From: H111-94 sp034436045
GTDB taxonomy: Bacteria > Chloroflexota > Ktedonobacteria > Ktedonobacterales > Ktedonobacteraceae
Length of the DNA stretch: 64,000 bases
Direction: 5' to 3'
Assembly: GCA_034436045.1 (NCBI GenBank)
Contig: DAOTVZ010000162.1
Coordinates: forward strand, 1 to 64,000
A program made the position numbers and the translations under genes. Below are positions 7,595 to 16,478 of this stretch, in pieces. Each line of letters begins with the position of its first letter. The stretch's first letter is position 1. The notes under the pieces were generated by a model that was not told the origin of the DNA, did not search any database, and saw nothing but the letters and a program-made list of their open reading frames with translations.

Positions 7595-7630
7595 TAGCGC
7601 TTTTGCAATATGCGAGCCTCATCGCAAGGC
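7582..7630 (-). promoter_or_regulatory. Fluoride riboswitch (crcB motif)
   Basis: On the reverse strand the sequence contains GCGATGAGGCTCGC followed by a short A-rich hairpin and AATGGCCTCTACTG. These are the conserved blocks of the fluoride aptamer, and GAGGC and GCCTC can form the required pseudoknot. It lies about 120 bases before the DUF190-CBS start and controls the whole DUF190/crcB operon, turning expression on when fluoride is bound. Confidence 0.93.
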
Positions 7631-7646
7631 GAATTTACCTGTAAAG

Positions 7647-7675
7647 AGTATATCACAGGAGGGAATAAAATTCTA
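7647..7675 (-). promoter_or_regulatory. Promoter of the fluoride operon
   Basis: An extended -10 element (TGA then TATACT, 7647-7652) lies 17 bases from a weak -35 (TAGAAT, 7670-7675). Transcription would start a few bases before the aptamer. Confidence 0.6.
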
Positions 7676-8083
7676 GTGTGGAGCTTCAGCAAGCTTGCGG
7701 CGCAAAACAATGAACCACACTCCAGGTCGCCACACGCTCCACGAAAACTTCTCTATCCCCTCAGCATCTCAGGTGGGTACTCCCTTCTTGCATAGAGTCA
7801 AGTCACATCACTACGCAAAAGTCCCACTTTGCTTATCAACATAACGCTGCTACGTTGCTATATGTACATGAGACGATGCGCTTTAGACCACAACAGTCAA
7901 AGCGAATAGGGGGAAAGAGAAATCGTTGCTCATGCTCGGCGTGTAGCGCGCTTTCACTGCTCGCAACATCGAAACACAGGCATGGCTCTACCTCCGCTAA
8001 AAGAGGCGGAGTAAAGGTTTTCTCCAAAGATTGAGAGTACTTATTATTTTGCATTACGCAAAACAGAAGGAGTCCTTGTTTGC
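7676..8083. other. Intergenic region with a structured leader upstream of the secreted protein
   Basis: This 408-base region lies between divergent transcripts. On the plus strand, GTTGC (about 7925) and GCAAC (about 7964) can close a long-range stem, and a local hairpin with CTCCGC/GCGGAG arms sits near 7988-8010. This could be a structured 5' leader for the gene at 8084. I cannot assign it to a known riboswitch class. The small reverse frame at 7836-8054 has no recognisable features. Confidence 0.3.
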
Positions 8084-10726
8084 ATGTTGAAACATCTGCT
8101 TAAAAGGTGGTTCCTTATTCCTCCTTTACTACTCATAGTGGTAGCAACCCCGCTACTTTTCCTGCGACCTCATTCAGGTGCGCAGGCATCACAAAACGCA
8201 GTGACGGGGATTCATCACTACTTTTATGACTTTCCTAACGGCTACATGAACGTCTATGACATGGACAACAACTTTAGTCTTGTCCAGAGTGTGCAGATTC
8301 CGACCGTCAATGTGCGTGGTGTAGTCTTCGACCCGCATAGCGGGATGCTCTATATCAGCGATGGTGGGAACGGTGGCATAGACGGCAATGGCAGCTTGAT
8401 CAAATACAATCTGGTCACGCAACAAGTTGTCTATAATGTAGCATACAGCTTCGGTGTAGATAGTCTGGCAATTACTCCAGACGGTAAAACCATCTACTTA
8501 CCCGATGGCTCGCTGTCACCAGATGGCACCTGGCACATTATTAACCCGGCCAACGGGCAGGTCACAGGCACAATCTTGACTATTTCTGGCCTCGAACCAC
8601 ATGATACTGATATGAGTGCTAATGGACAGTATGTCTATATGGAAGGCGTAGATAATCCTTACATCTGGGTAGCTAATACTGCAACCAACCAGATCGTGCA
8701 GAAGGTCGGGCCATTTCAGGGTTATGCACGTCCTTTCGTTGTCAACCAGAGCGGCACGCTGGTCTACACCACTGAAAACGGCCTCATCGGCTTCGGTGTC
8801 GGCAATCTACAAACGGGTCAGGTACTTTATAATGTCTCCGCTCCCGGCTTCAGCTTGCCTGCCGGTTTCAATAGCCAGTACGTGACTCCCAGCCACGGCA
8901 TCTCGCTCTCACCAGACGGCAAAACCGTCTACGTTGTAGACATGCCGAACAGCTACGTCCATGTCTTTAATGTTAGTGGACTACCCGGCACAGCTCCTAC
9001 GATGACGGCAAGTATTCCGATCTCTCCCATTACCGGCACAGAGTCACCCTGTAAGTTCGACTGCACCAAAGAGGGCTGGCTGGAGCAGAGCCTGGATGGG
9101 CGCTACCTCTTCGTCGGCAACTCCGGTTCTATCATTGACACCACCACGAATAAGGTTGTCGCCAACCTGGCAACACTGGCCGACACCAGAATGTTCCTTG
9201 AGGTCGATTGGGTCAATGGCGTACCCGTCAATAGTGAGGATCGCACCGACTTTTACTGGAACGGCGGAGCAGCGCCCACGCCGCCACCCAACACCCCTCC
9301 CGGCCCGGTCAATAGGAACTGGTACTTAGCCGAGGGTCGCGTCGGCAAGGGCTTCCGCGAATACCTGACGCTGGAGAATCCCGCCGCAACCCCTTGCGCC
9401 GTGAATATCCAGTATAACTATACGCCCGATGGCGGCTCACCTGCTAACAAGACGGTTGCCGTGACCGTCAATCCATACAGTCGTTTAACCGAATCGGTCA
9501 ATAACGACCTGGGCTTCGTAGACCTCGGCGGCTCGGCGGCAACGGTGGCAACAGTGGTGACGGTCAATTCTACCGCTACGGGCAATTGCAACGGGGTCGT
9601 AGTTGAACGTCCTATGTACTTCGTAGGCTTCCACGGCCAGATCAGCAGTGGCACCGATGTCCTCGGTTCAACCACGCTTAGCAACACGTACTACTTTGCC
9701 GACGTGCCGAGCGGTGCAAACTATACGTCGTACCTGACCATCCTGAATCCGAATAACACCAGTGCAAATGTCACCGTTAACTACTTCGCTGGTGGCAAAC
9801 AGGTCGGCACGCAAAGCACAACGGTACCACCGAACGCGCGTGGCACCATCGCCCCAGGGGCCATCTCGCTGCCTGCACATGTCACCGCCATCGTGACCTC
9901 GAACCAGCAAATCATGGTCGAACGCCCCACCTACTTCATGGGGATCGTCACCAACGGGACACCAGTCTCCGGGGCCTACGATATCGTTGGTGTGCCAGCA
10001 CTCAGCAATGACTGGCTCTTCGCCGAGGGTTACACCGGCAGCAGCACACAGGAATACCTGACGATTGCCAACCCAACCAGCACGGCGGCCACCGCCTCCA
10101 TCACGTTGGAATCCCGCACGGGGGCAACCAATACCTATACTGTCCCTGTTGGCGCTGATAGCCAGGTCATCTGGAACGTCAACGCCAATAACACCTTCTT
10201 CGGTTCAACACCGGAAGTATCAGCCGAAGTCAAATCAACCGGTAGCAACATTATTGTGCAGCGCGAGGAGTACTTCACATATAACCATACCTTGCAGAAC
10301 GGTCGCAATACTACTGCAATGGGAGGCACCGATGTCATCGGCCAGAAAGGCCCGGCAGCTTACAGCTCCTACTCATTTGCTGAAGGTTATGCCAACGTCG
10401 GCTACAACGAATGGCTGACCATCCAGAATCCCACTGCGAACCAGGAGACGATCACGGTCACGCTGGTCAATGGCCTGGGTCAATCGAGTGTGCAAACCTA
10501 TCAGGTCGCCGCACACAGCCGCTTTACGCAGGACATCGCCAATCTGATTCAACAGGTCTTCAATCCTGGCACGAACAGTCAGGCCAACTCCGTCTCCATG
10601 ACGGTGCAGACGCTCAACAACGGCGGCGTCTTTGTGGCTGAGCGTCCGATGTACTATAACACTAATGGTGTCTCTCCCTTTGCTGTTCAGGGTGGCACCG
10701 ACATCGTTGGTTATATCGGCGGCTAG
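8084..10726 (+). CDS. Large secreted protein: YVTN beta-propeller plus four C-terminal repeats
   Basis: An 880-residue exported protein. A basic N-terminus and a hydrophobic helix end near SGAQA (residue 35), a typical signal peptide. Residues about 45-390 form a YVTN/NHL-type beta-propeller (repeated SPDGKTVYVVD and GMLYISDGG segments). A proline-rich linker (TPPPNTPPG) leads into four repeats of about 110-120 residues starting near 410, 532, 640 and 760. Each repeat opens with a (Y/F)xAEG or FADV motif, continues with an (E/S)(Y/W)LT(I/L)xNP motif, and ends near an ERPMYF-like motif. It is probably cell-surface or matrix material; the function is unknown. The ribosome site is AGAAGGAG. Confidence 0.85.
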   Translation: MLKHLLKRWFLIPPLLLIVVATPLLFLRPHSGAQASQNAVTGIHHYFYDFPNGYMNVYDMDNNFSLVQSVQIPTVNVRGVVFDPHSGMLYISDGGNGGIDGNGSLIKYNLVTQQVVYNVAYSFGVDSLAITPDGKTIYLPDGSLSPDGTWHIINPANGQVTGTILTISGLEPHDTDMSANGQYVYMEGVDNPYIWVANTATNQIVQKVGPFQGYARPFVVNQSGTLVYTTENGLIGFGVGNLQTGQVLYNVSAPGFSLPAGFNSQYVTPSHGISLSPDGKTVYVVDMPNSYVHVFNVSGLPGTAPTMTASIPISPITGTESPCKFDCTKEGWLEQSLDGRYLFVGNSGSIIDTTTNKVVANLATLADTRMFLEVDWVNGVPVNSEDRTDFYWNGGAAPTPPPNTPPGPVNRNWYLAEGRVGKGFREYLTLENPAATPCAVNIQYNYTPDGGSPANKTVAVTVNPYSRLTESVNNDLGFVDLGGSAATVATVVTVNSTATGNCNGVVVERPMYFVGFHGQISSGTDVLGSTTLSNTYYFADVPSGANYTSYLTILNPNNTSANVTVNYFAGGKQVGTQSTTVPPNARGTIAPGAISLPAHVTAIVTSNQQIMVERPTYFMGIVTNGTPVSGAYDIVGVPALSNDWLFAEGYTGSSTQEYLTIANPTSTAATASITLESRTGATNTYTVPVGADSQVIWNVNANNTFFGSTPEVSAEVKSTGSNIIVQREEYFTYNHTLQNGRNTTAMGGTDVIGQKGPAAYSSYSFAEGYANVGYNEWLTIQNPTANQETITVTLVNGLGQSSVQTYQVAAHSRFTQDIANLIQQVFNPGTNSQANSVSMTVQTLNNGGVFVAERPMYYNTNGVSPFAVQGGTDIVGYIGG

Positions 10727-10744
10727 TACGCACTGGCTGACCAG

Positions 10745-10794
10745 AAAGAGAGGTGGTCATAGATAAAGAATATGGCCGCCTCTCTTTTATTTTC
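10745..10794 (+). terminator. Rho-independent terminator after the secreted protein
   Basis: AAAGAGAGGTGG pairs with CCGCCTCTCTTT across a short loop and is followed by TTATTTT. It lies 18 bases after the stop codon. Confidence 0.88.
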
Positions 10795-10802
10795 ACCTGC
10801 TC

Positions 10803-11768
10803 TCAGGCTGTGCCGAAAGACACGCCAAGCATCTTAAGCCATTTACGATAGGCAATCGCCGTGCGATCCGAGCGCAGATGCAGTTCCGCTTGCAAATCGA
10901 GCGGCAGCAATTCAGGCCGCTGCGATTCGACAATCGGAATATCCTGCTTAATGATGTCATCCTGGAATTGTCTGATCTGCTCGTCACTCAACTCACCATA
11001 ATCCATCGCCACATACATCCAGACAATGGATTTTCCCACCTCGACCGGAGTAATGGTAAAATACATGGCAAAGTGTGGTCCGGCAGACGATTTAATAAAA
11101 TAGGCCGTGAGCGGTCGCAACACGCGATAGATATATGTTACCTGCGCACCCTGCCCTGTGCCATCCGGGTCAGGTTGCCAGACGGTCACGTCGCGTGCAA
11201 TAACACCTTCGTCAGTGATCTCCGCCTGATAATCGCTCACTTCTGGATGCGCCGGATCACCTAATAGACCCTGGTGCACAAAAGGAAAATGCGTCACATC
11301 CAGAAAATTCTCGATGGCCCTGGGGCCGCTTGCCAGCATAGTATAGGGGCCACAATGCACCTTGTGGAACGAGGCATCATTCCACTGCGGAAAAGCTGGT
11401 GGCTCATGCTCAGGATTACCCGCTGAAACCCAGACCCAATCATAACGCTGGATCACCTTATAGACAGTGGCGTGGGCAGTGGTCGGTGGCTTCTGCTGCG
11501 GATGTGCCGGAAAACGGATACACTGCCCCGTCTGGTCGTATGTCCAACCATGATAGGGGCAGACCAGGCACTGATTCTCCACTTTGCCCAGTGAGAGCCG
11601 CGCCCCACGATGCAGACAGAGATCGCGCCACGCATGGATCGTCTCTCCCACTCTCCATAGCACAATATCCTCACCCAGCAGGCGCACGGCTACAGGTTTT
11701 TCTTCCGGTATAGCAGGTGCGTAGGCGACCACATGCCAATCATTCAACAACACAGGGTCAGTGAGCAT
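10803..11768 (-). CDS. Rieske non-heme iron oxygenase (aromatic ring-hydroxylating type)
   Basis: A protein of about 320 residues with an N-terminal Rieske [2Fe-2S] domain (CLHRGARLSLG then CPYHGWTYD) and a C-terminal catalytic domain carrying the mononuclear iron site (ENFLDVTHFPFVH). Such oxygenases use electrons from a separate reductase and O2 to hydroxylate or demethylate ring compounds. The layout resembles the pheophorbide a oxygenase or vanillate demethylase alpha-subunit group. No reductase gene lies nearby, so the substrate is open. I chose the ATG at 11768 because AGAGG sits 8 bases upstream; two upstream ATGs lack that spacing. Confidence 0.85.
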   Translation of the reverse strand: MLTDPVLLNDWHVVAYAPAIPEEKPVAVRLLGEDIVLWRVGETIHAWRDLCLHRGARLSLGKVENQCLVCPYHGWTYDQTGQCIRFPAHPQQKPPTTAHATVYKVIQRYDWVWVSAGNPEHEPPAFPQWNDASFHKVHCGPYTMLASGPRAIENFLDVTHFPFVHQGLLGDPAHPEVSDYQAEITDEGVIARDVTVWQPDPDGTGQGAQVTYIYRVLRPLTAYFIKSSAGPHFAMYFTITPVEVGKSIVWMYVAMDYGELSDEQIRQFQDDIIKQDIPIVESQRPELLPLDLQAELHLRSDRTAIAYRKWLKMLGVSFGTA

Positions 11769-11923
11769 AGTCATTTCCTCTCTTCTTCGCATCAAACGTA
11801 CCCAAACATGTTTCTATTAAACAACATCAAGTCGCCAAGGTGAGCATAACTCTTCTCTATCATCCGCCTCTATGGGGTATACTCATAAATAAAAGGGAAG
11901 AGAGAAATGAAGGAGGGACTTGC

Positions 11924-12904
11924 TTGGAGACGGCTCTAATGGATGTCATCGCCTGTGGTGAACTGCTGATTGACTTTGTTTCGACCAAAGCGGGAGTGAG
12001 TCTGGCTCAGGCTCCCGCGTTCAAAAAAGCTCCTGGTGGCGCGCCGGCGAATGTGGCCGTCGGTGTAGCCCGCCTGGGCTACCATACCGGCTTCATCGGA
12101 CAGGTAGGCCAGGATGAGTTTGGCCACTTCCTGGCAGATACCTTGCGCAGCCATGGAGTAGATACTACCGGCCTGCGGTTCTCTGAGGAGGCCCGCACGG
12201 CGTTGGCATTCGTCTCCTTGCTAGCTGACGGGGAACGCGAGTTTATGTTTTATCGGCATCCCAGCGCCGATATGCTCTGGCGACCAGAGGATGTCGATCA
12301 GGCGTATGTAGCGCGCACCCGTATCTTTCACTACGGCTCCATTACCCTCATTGGGGAGCCGAGCCGGAGTGCTACCTTGACCGCACTGCATACGGCCAAA
12401 GACACTGGTGCGGTGATTTCTTATGATCCCAACCTGCGCCTCTCTTTGTGGTCATCCGCTGATGCTGCCAGGACGGGTATCCTCACCGGCTGGCCACACG
12501 CAGACATCATCAAGGTCAGCGAGGAAGAACTGGCTTTTCTCAGTGGGCAGAACACGCTGGAACAAGCCGCACGTTCTCTATGGCATGATCGTTTACGACT
12601 GCTGGTCGTTACACAAGGAAAGGATGGTTGTGTCTATTTCACCAATGATAGCAGTGGCCATGTCCCAGGTTTTACCGTCCATCCAGTTGACACGACCGGG
12701 GCAGGCGATGGCTTTGTCGCCGGTATGCTCGCCGGTTTACTTGAAGCGAACCTTACATGGGAGAAAGAGGTGATAGAAAAGGCCCTGCTCCAGGGAAACG
12801 CCGTCGGGGCATTGGTAACTACACAACGGGGAGCCATCCCCTCTCTGCCGACCATGAAGAAAGTGAAGGCGCTCCTACGACGTGTCAATGCACACAGCCT
12901 GTAG
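11924..12904 (+). CDS. PfkB-family sugar kinase, probable fructokinase
   Basis: A ribokinase/PfkB kinase of about 326 residues. The first signature is the GGAPANVAVGVARLG segment and the second is DTTGAGDGFVAGML, with the catalytic Asp. Together with the length this points to fructokinase or 2-keto-3-deoxygluconate kinase. The start is best placed at TTG 11924, seven bases after AAGGAGGG; the next in-frame ATG at 11939 is too far from that site. It stands alone on the plus strand between reverse-strand genes. A small hairpin (AAGGCA/TGCCTT, 12910-12926) follows the stop. Confidence 0.87.
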   Translation: METALMDVIACGELLIDFVSTKAGVSLAQAPAFKKAPGGAPANVAVGVARLGYHTGFIGQVGQDEFGHFLADTLRSHGVDTTGLRFSEEARTALAFVSLLADGEREFMFYRHPSADMLWRPEDVDQAYVARTRIFHYGSITLIGEPSRSATLTALHTAKDTGAVISYDPNLRLSLWSSADAARTGILTGWPHADIIKVSEEELAFLSGQNTLEQAARSLWHDRLRLLVVTQGKDGCVYFTNDSSGHVPGFTVHPVDTTGAGDGFVAGMLAGLLEANLTWEKEVIEKALLQGNAVGALVTTQRGAIPSLPTMKKVKALLRRVNAHSL

Positions 12905-12929
12905 CATAAAAGGCAATCGATGCCTTCTA

Positions 12930-13493
12930 CTACATAGCAAACAGTGGGCAGGCTGCGCGGAACTGCTGCATCAGTTGCTCGACTTCCAGCAAGGGCTGGT
13001 GCATGGGCGCAGGAGCAGCTACATTCAAGGTCAATATCTTGCGATTCAGCTCGCGCAGACCGGCCTCGTATTCGGTGGCGAACTGCTCGACGGCGTAATT
13101 GAAAGCTCGCCGTTCGCTAGGGAACGGCGGGACACGCCGCGAACGCAGCGTCTTGCTGCGCTGAATCAGTTTCGCGCGTCTGGCCTCTAACCGTTCGCGC
13201 GTCTGGCGAATCTCCTTTATCAGCTCTATCTCTTTCGGCGCATAGCCATTGTTCTTGAGCAGATGATAGCCCAGCGCGCGATCACCGGCATAGACGTTTT
13301 CGTCCAGCTTTAGCGGTTTGCCGGTGCCAGGAAGATTGTCGAACAGGCCGCGCTCCTGGGCATCGCGTATCTGCTCCTCGATATAGTCACGGTAGGCTTT
13401 GCCATGATAGCGATTGGCCTTTGCTTTTGCTCTGGCTGCATCAGCCGCCTGCACCGTTTGTTCCGGCAACTGCCGCCAATCGACAAAATCCAT
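12930..13493 (-). CDS. DUF1992 (DnaJC28-like) domain protein
   Basis: A 187-residue protein with the DUF1992 core found in bacterial YhdN-type proteins and in eukaryotic DNAJC28: YIEEQIRDAQERGLFDNLPG followed by GKPL. The rest is helical and charged and is predicted to form coiled coils. The molecular role is not known. The ATG at 13493 has GAGGGAGAG just upstream; an ATG 14 codons earlier lacks a site. It follows larC by 42 bases and may share its transcript. Confidence 0.85.
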   Translation of the reverse strand: MDFVDWRQLPEQTVQAADAARAKAKANRYHGKAYRDYIEEQIRDAQERGLFDNLPGTGKPLKLDENVYAGDRALGYHLLKNNGYAPKEIELIKEIRQTRERLEARRAKLIQRSKTLRSRRVPPFPSERRAFNYAVEQFATEYEAGLRELNRKILTLNVAAPAPMHQPLLEVEQLMQQFRAACPLFAM

Positions 13494-13535
13494 AGCTCTC
13501 CCTCTCGTTTCCTCTGACTCTTTAGGCTCAAACAA

Positions 13536-14726
13536 CTATACGTTCTTGATAATCGTCTCTCGAATAAGGCGCTCTGCAACTTCATATACTTGCGATAGAG
13601 GTATGTCGCGCACATCAGCAATGCGCTTGCACTCATCATACTCAGGGGTCGCGCTAATAACACGTGTCCCCAGGCGTTTCACCTTCACCGTGAGCGGGCC
13701 AAAGGGTGTCATCAGTTGTTGCATACTGCGCTGGGCCTTGCGACGGAGCATTTGCTGTATGCGCACCCCCAGCGTACTCGTCTCACGTAGCAGGACACCG
13801 GCCAGCATCTCGCTCTCCTGCGGCCTGACAATCACGCTCACCATGACCGCAGGGCGATTCTTTTTCATCTGAATAGGCGTATAGCTGACATCCAACGCGC
13901 CCGCCTGCAAGAGACGCTCCATCAGGTTGCCGATCAACTCGCCGCTCATATTATCGATATTGGCCTCAATCACCGTCACCCAATCGGTATCGGCCTCACC
14001 ATCTATAATGTACAATTGTCCCAGGCAGAGACGCAAGCAGTTAGGCCAGGGAAGACGTTTACGTCCAAACCCATAGCCCACGCGATCAATTGCCAGTGGC
14101 GGCATTTCAAAACGGGCCAGCGTCGCCAGGATCGCCGCTCCCGTTGGCGTGACCAGTTCCCCCTCCACGTCACATTTCACCCAGGGGGCCTGCACGCGGC
14201 GCAGGATTTCCAGCGTGGCCGGTGCGGGCACGGGCAGCAGACCATGAGCCGTCTGCACATGACCATGCGTCAATGGCAGTGGCGAGGCATAGAGGTGAGT
14301 GATGCCAAGCAACTCGACACCAACAGCTGCACTCACAATGTCCACGATAGCGTCTACCGCGCCCACCTCATGGAAATGTACCTCTTCAATACTGGTACCA
14401 TGGACAGCCGCTTCAGCTTCTGCCAGAGAACGAAAGATGTCCAGTGCGAGATCACGCACACGCGGGGCCAGCCCTGAGTTGCACAGGATCGCCGCGATGT
14501 CCGAGAAGTGGCGTGTCGGCTGCGCTCGCTGATCCAACACAACATCGCAATGGATACCACGTATGCCTCGGTCGGAAACCGCCTCACAGACCAGGCGATA
14601 GCCTGTAATCGGCAACGTCGCCAGTTCCTTCTCGACGGCTTGCACCAGCAGGCCCGCATCAAGCAAGGCACCAAGAAACATATTGCCACTAATGCCAGAG
14701 TGACAATCCAGGTACGCGCCAATCAT
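13536..14726 (-). CDS. larC: LarC nickel insertion protein (nickel pincer cofactor synthesis)
   Basis: A 396-residue LarC protein (former DUF111), a CTP-dependent cyclometallase that inserts nickel into the pincer cofactor of lactate racemase and related enzymes. Typical segments are YLDCHSGISGNMFLGALLDA at the start, VHFHEVGAVDAIVDIV in the middle, LVTPTGAAIL, and an EANIDNMSGE stretch in the second domain. It is one continuous frame, unlike the split larC1/larC2 of Lactobacillus. larA, larB and larE are not in this window. The start at 14726 fits the conserved N-terminus. Confidence 0.92.
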   Translation of the reverse strand: MIGAYLDCHSGISGNMFLGALLDAGLLVQAVEKELATLPITGYRLVCEAVSDRGIRGIHCDVVLDQRAQPTRHFSDIAAILCNSGLAPRVRDLALDIFRSLAEAEAAVHGTSIEEVHFHEVGAVDAIVDIVSAAVGVELLGITHLYASPLPLTHGHVQTAHGLLPVPAPATLEILRRVQAPWVKCDVEGELVTPTGAAILATLARFEMPPLAIDRVGYGFGRKRLPWPNCLRLCLGQLYIIDGEADTDWVTVIEANIDNMSGELIGNLMERLLQAGALDVSYTPIQMKKNRPAVMVSVIVRPQESEMLAGVLLRETSTLGVRIQQMLRRKAQRSMQQLMTPFGPLTVKVKRLGTRVISATPEYDECKRIADVRDIPLSQVYEVAERLIRETIIKNV

Positions 14727-14793
14727 ATACCAAAAATCCTGTCTCTTGCGTTTTCTTCTGGAGAGACGCTGATTATGTCCCCCACAGGACGCT

Positions 14794-14838
14794 GTCGGGG
14801 GCGGCCTTTCTCCCCATTCTTGGGGCCGCTCCCCCGAC
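14794..14838 (-). terminator. GC-rich hairpin between the sigma partner gene and larC
   Basis: GTCGGGGGCGGCC pairs with GGCCGCTCCCCCGAC, with one bulged base, across a short loop. It follows the stop of the gene at 14850 and precedes the larC start. There is no clear T-run. Confidence 0.55.
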
Positions 14839-14849
14839 AACGTCCACCC

Positions 14850-15527
14850 CTATTCATCAGCGTCCTCCTTCTTTTCGCTCTCAACTACCTCACGCCAGTA
14901 CCATTTCTGTTCCTGTGATAACGTGGGGCTAGCCTCAATTATTTCCAGAAAACTATATTGTGGCATGTAGGTAGTGTTTAACTCAGCAACATGCCCTACA
15001 GAGCCAATAGTATTATCCTGCTGTTGATAATGGTGCGATGCCGCCTCAAAGAACTCCTGTATCTCCCGCACGGTATAACCGGTTATACTTGACAAGCGCT
15101 GCAACAACATTTGCGGAAGGGTTTCCGGCAGCACTTTTCGCTGCTCCAGCGCTACCACACTATCTTCACTAAGATCGAGCGCCTTTGCCAGACGTATCTC
15201 ATCCAGTACTTCTTGCCTGGCTGTCAGAAAGAGGCTTGTTATACTCATTGCTGCCTGCCCTTCTGAAAGTGCTGATAAGGCACATTGCTGAATTTCGGGC
15301 AGCAAAGCAGACAGCGATGGTGGTAGAGCCGTTATAGTTGCATCTTCCTGCTGCGGTAAATGAGCTTCGACGGCATGATAATATGCAACAAAATCCGCAA
15401 TAGCATCAGCATATTGCGGATAACGAACGAAATACTCTTGCAAACGTGGATGTAACCCGGCCTGCACCTCCTCTACATATCGAGCAACGATGCGTTGCAC
15501 CTCAGCTTCTTGCTCGCTATCCATCAT
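14850..15527 (-). CDS. Sigma-associated protein with an XRE-like helix-turn-helix
   Basis: A 225-residue soluble acidic protein. Residues about 105-165 (VLDEIRLAKALDLSEDSVVA to LSSITGYTVREIQEFF) look like a divergent XRE-type helix-turn-helix. The N-terminal part (EVQAGLHPRLQEYFVRYPQY) is helical. It overlaps the upstream sigma-factor gene by 11 bases, with GGTGGAG placed for the ATG at 15527, so the two are translationally coupled. A role as partner or modulator of that sigma factor is inferred from this arrangement. There is no membrane helix, unlike classical anti-sigma factors. Confidence 0.6.
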   Translation of the reverse strand: MMDSEQEAEVQRIVARYVEEVQAGLHPRLQEYFVRYPQYADAIADFVAYYHAVEAHLPQQEDATITALPPSLSALLPEIQQCALSALSEGQAAMSITSLFLTARQEVLDEIRLAKALDLSEDSVVALEQRKVLPETLPQMLLQRLSSITGYTVREIQEFFEAASHHYQQQDNTIGSVGHVAELNTTYMPQYSFLEIIEASPTLSQEQKWYWREVVESEKKEDADE

Positions 15528-16335
15528 TCGATGCTCCACCTGGTTCTAGGGTCAATTTCTCATATAACAACTTCGACGCCTCGTGCATCCTGTTTCGGAC
15601 TGTGCGGTCTGTCACACGCAGCAGCGATGCCGCCTGTCGCTCAGTCAGACCTTCCCAAAAAATGAGCAGCACCACCGCTCTTAAGTGTGTGGGAAGTAGC
15701 AATACCTGTTGAAAGAGATCAGTGTACTCAATCTCCAGTTGCAATTTCTGCTCATATTCATCTTCTAGCTCTAAAGTAACAGCACCCTCATTATTGCATA
15801 CGTTCCAGGACTGAATACGACTCAACCGATGGCGCGGAATACGCTCACTGATTTTTGTCCGCGCTGCCCTGATCAACCCCTCACGTTTTAACAGGGCTTC
15901 CCAGCTATGCTGCCGCTCATACTTGAGGCAAGACCAGAAGCTTTCCTCCCATACCGGACGCCGTTCGTCCAGGATACCGCGAATAATGCGCTCATACAAA
16001 TCCGCATAGAGATCATCCATCAGAGCGGCCCGCACATCATAAGGAATGGCAAGCTTCAGGACAAGGAAGCTGGCCCATTGCTCATTACTACGATGAGTGC
16101 GGCGCACAATGATTTCAATAATCCGTTCTCGTGCGTGCTGATCTCCACGCGCCAGCGCATCGCGGCAACAGCGCACAAGCACCTCCAGAGGAAGGTCTTC
16201 CGCGTTCAACTGTTGCCAGTACTGAGCAGTCGTAGCTTGAGACAAGCTCATATAAATATCACTGATAGCTCGACGCTGTACTTCTCCATCACTATTGCGA
16301 GTCGGCTTCTTGATAGAGGGCGGCTCCGTATCCAC
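15517..16335 (-). CDS. Sigma-70-like RNA polymerase sigma factor
   Basis: A divergent sigma factor. The C-terminal region 4 is clear: LLPTHLRAVVLLIFWEGLTE, then RQAASLLRVTDRTVRNRMHE, a helix-turn-helix for -35 recognition. The middle (LMDDLYADLYERIIRGILDE) occupies the region 2 position but is poorly conserved. The start is uncertain: I prefer GTG 16335, which has GGGAG 9 bases upstream, and ATG 16365 or ATG 16254 are alternatives. The frame extends upstream into glgA but that part is not sigma-like. Regulon and signal are unknown. Confidence 0.7.
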   Translation of the reverse strand: MDTEPPSIKKPTRNSDGEVQRRAISDIYMSLSQATTAQYWQQLNAEDLPLEVLVRCCRDALARGDQHARERIIEIIVRRTHRSNEQWASFLVLKLAIPYDVRAALMDDLYADLYERIIRGILDERRPVWEESFWSCLKYERQHSWEALLKREGLIRAARTKISERIPRHRLSRIQSWNVCNNEGAVTLELEDEYEQKLQLEIEYTDLFQQVLLLPTHLRAVVLLIFWEGLTERQAASLLRVTDRTVRNRMHEASKLLYEKLTLEPGGASNDG

Positions 16336-16478
16336 TCTAGTATACTCCCGATTTCCACAAAACATCCAGATCAATACGACGCTATCACAGTTAACACCGG
16401 CCTTCTTTGAAACATGTGAAGCCTTAAAAGCCGGTAGTGCGTTGATAATGGGATACGCGCGATACGCTACGTCTGCTT

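Noticed and set aside
7920..8020. Cyclic-di-GMP or purine riboswitch before the secreted protein
   Set aside because: Some short motifs are similar, but the conserved core blocks of these classes are missing. It is left as an unassigned structured leader.
7836..8054. 72-residue reverse-strand protein
   Set aside because: No ribosome site, no domain, and it lies across the leader of the divergent secreted protein gene.
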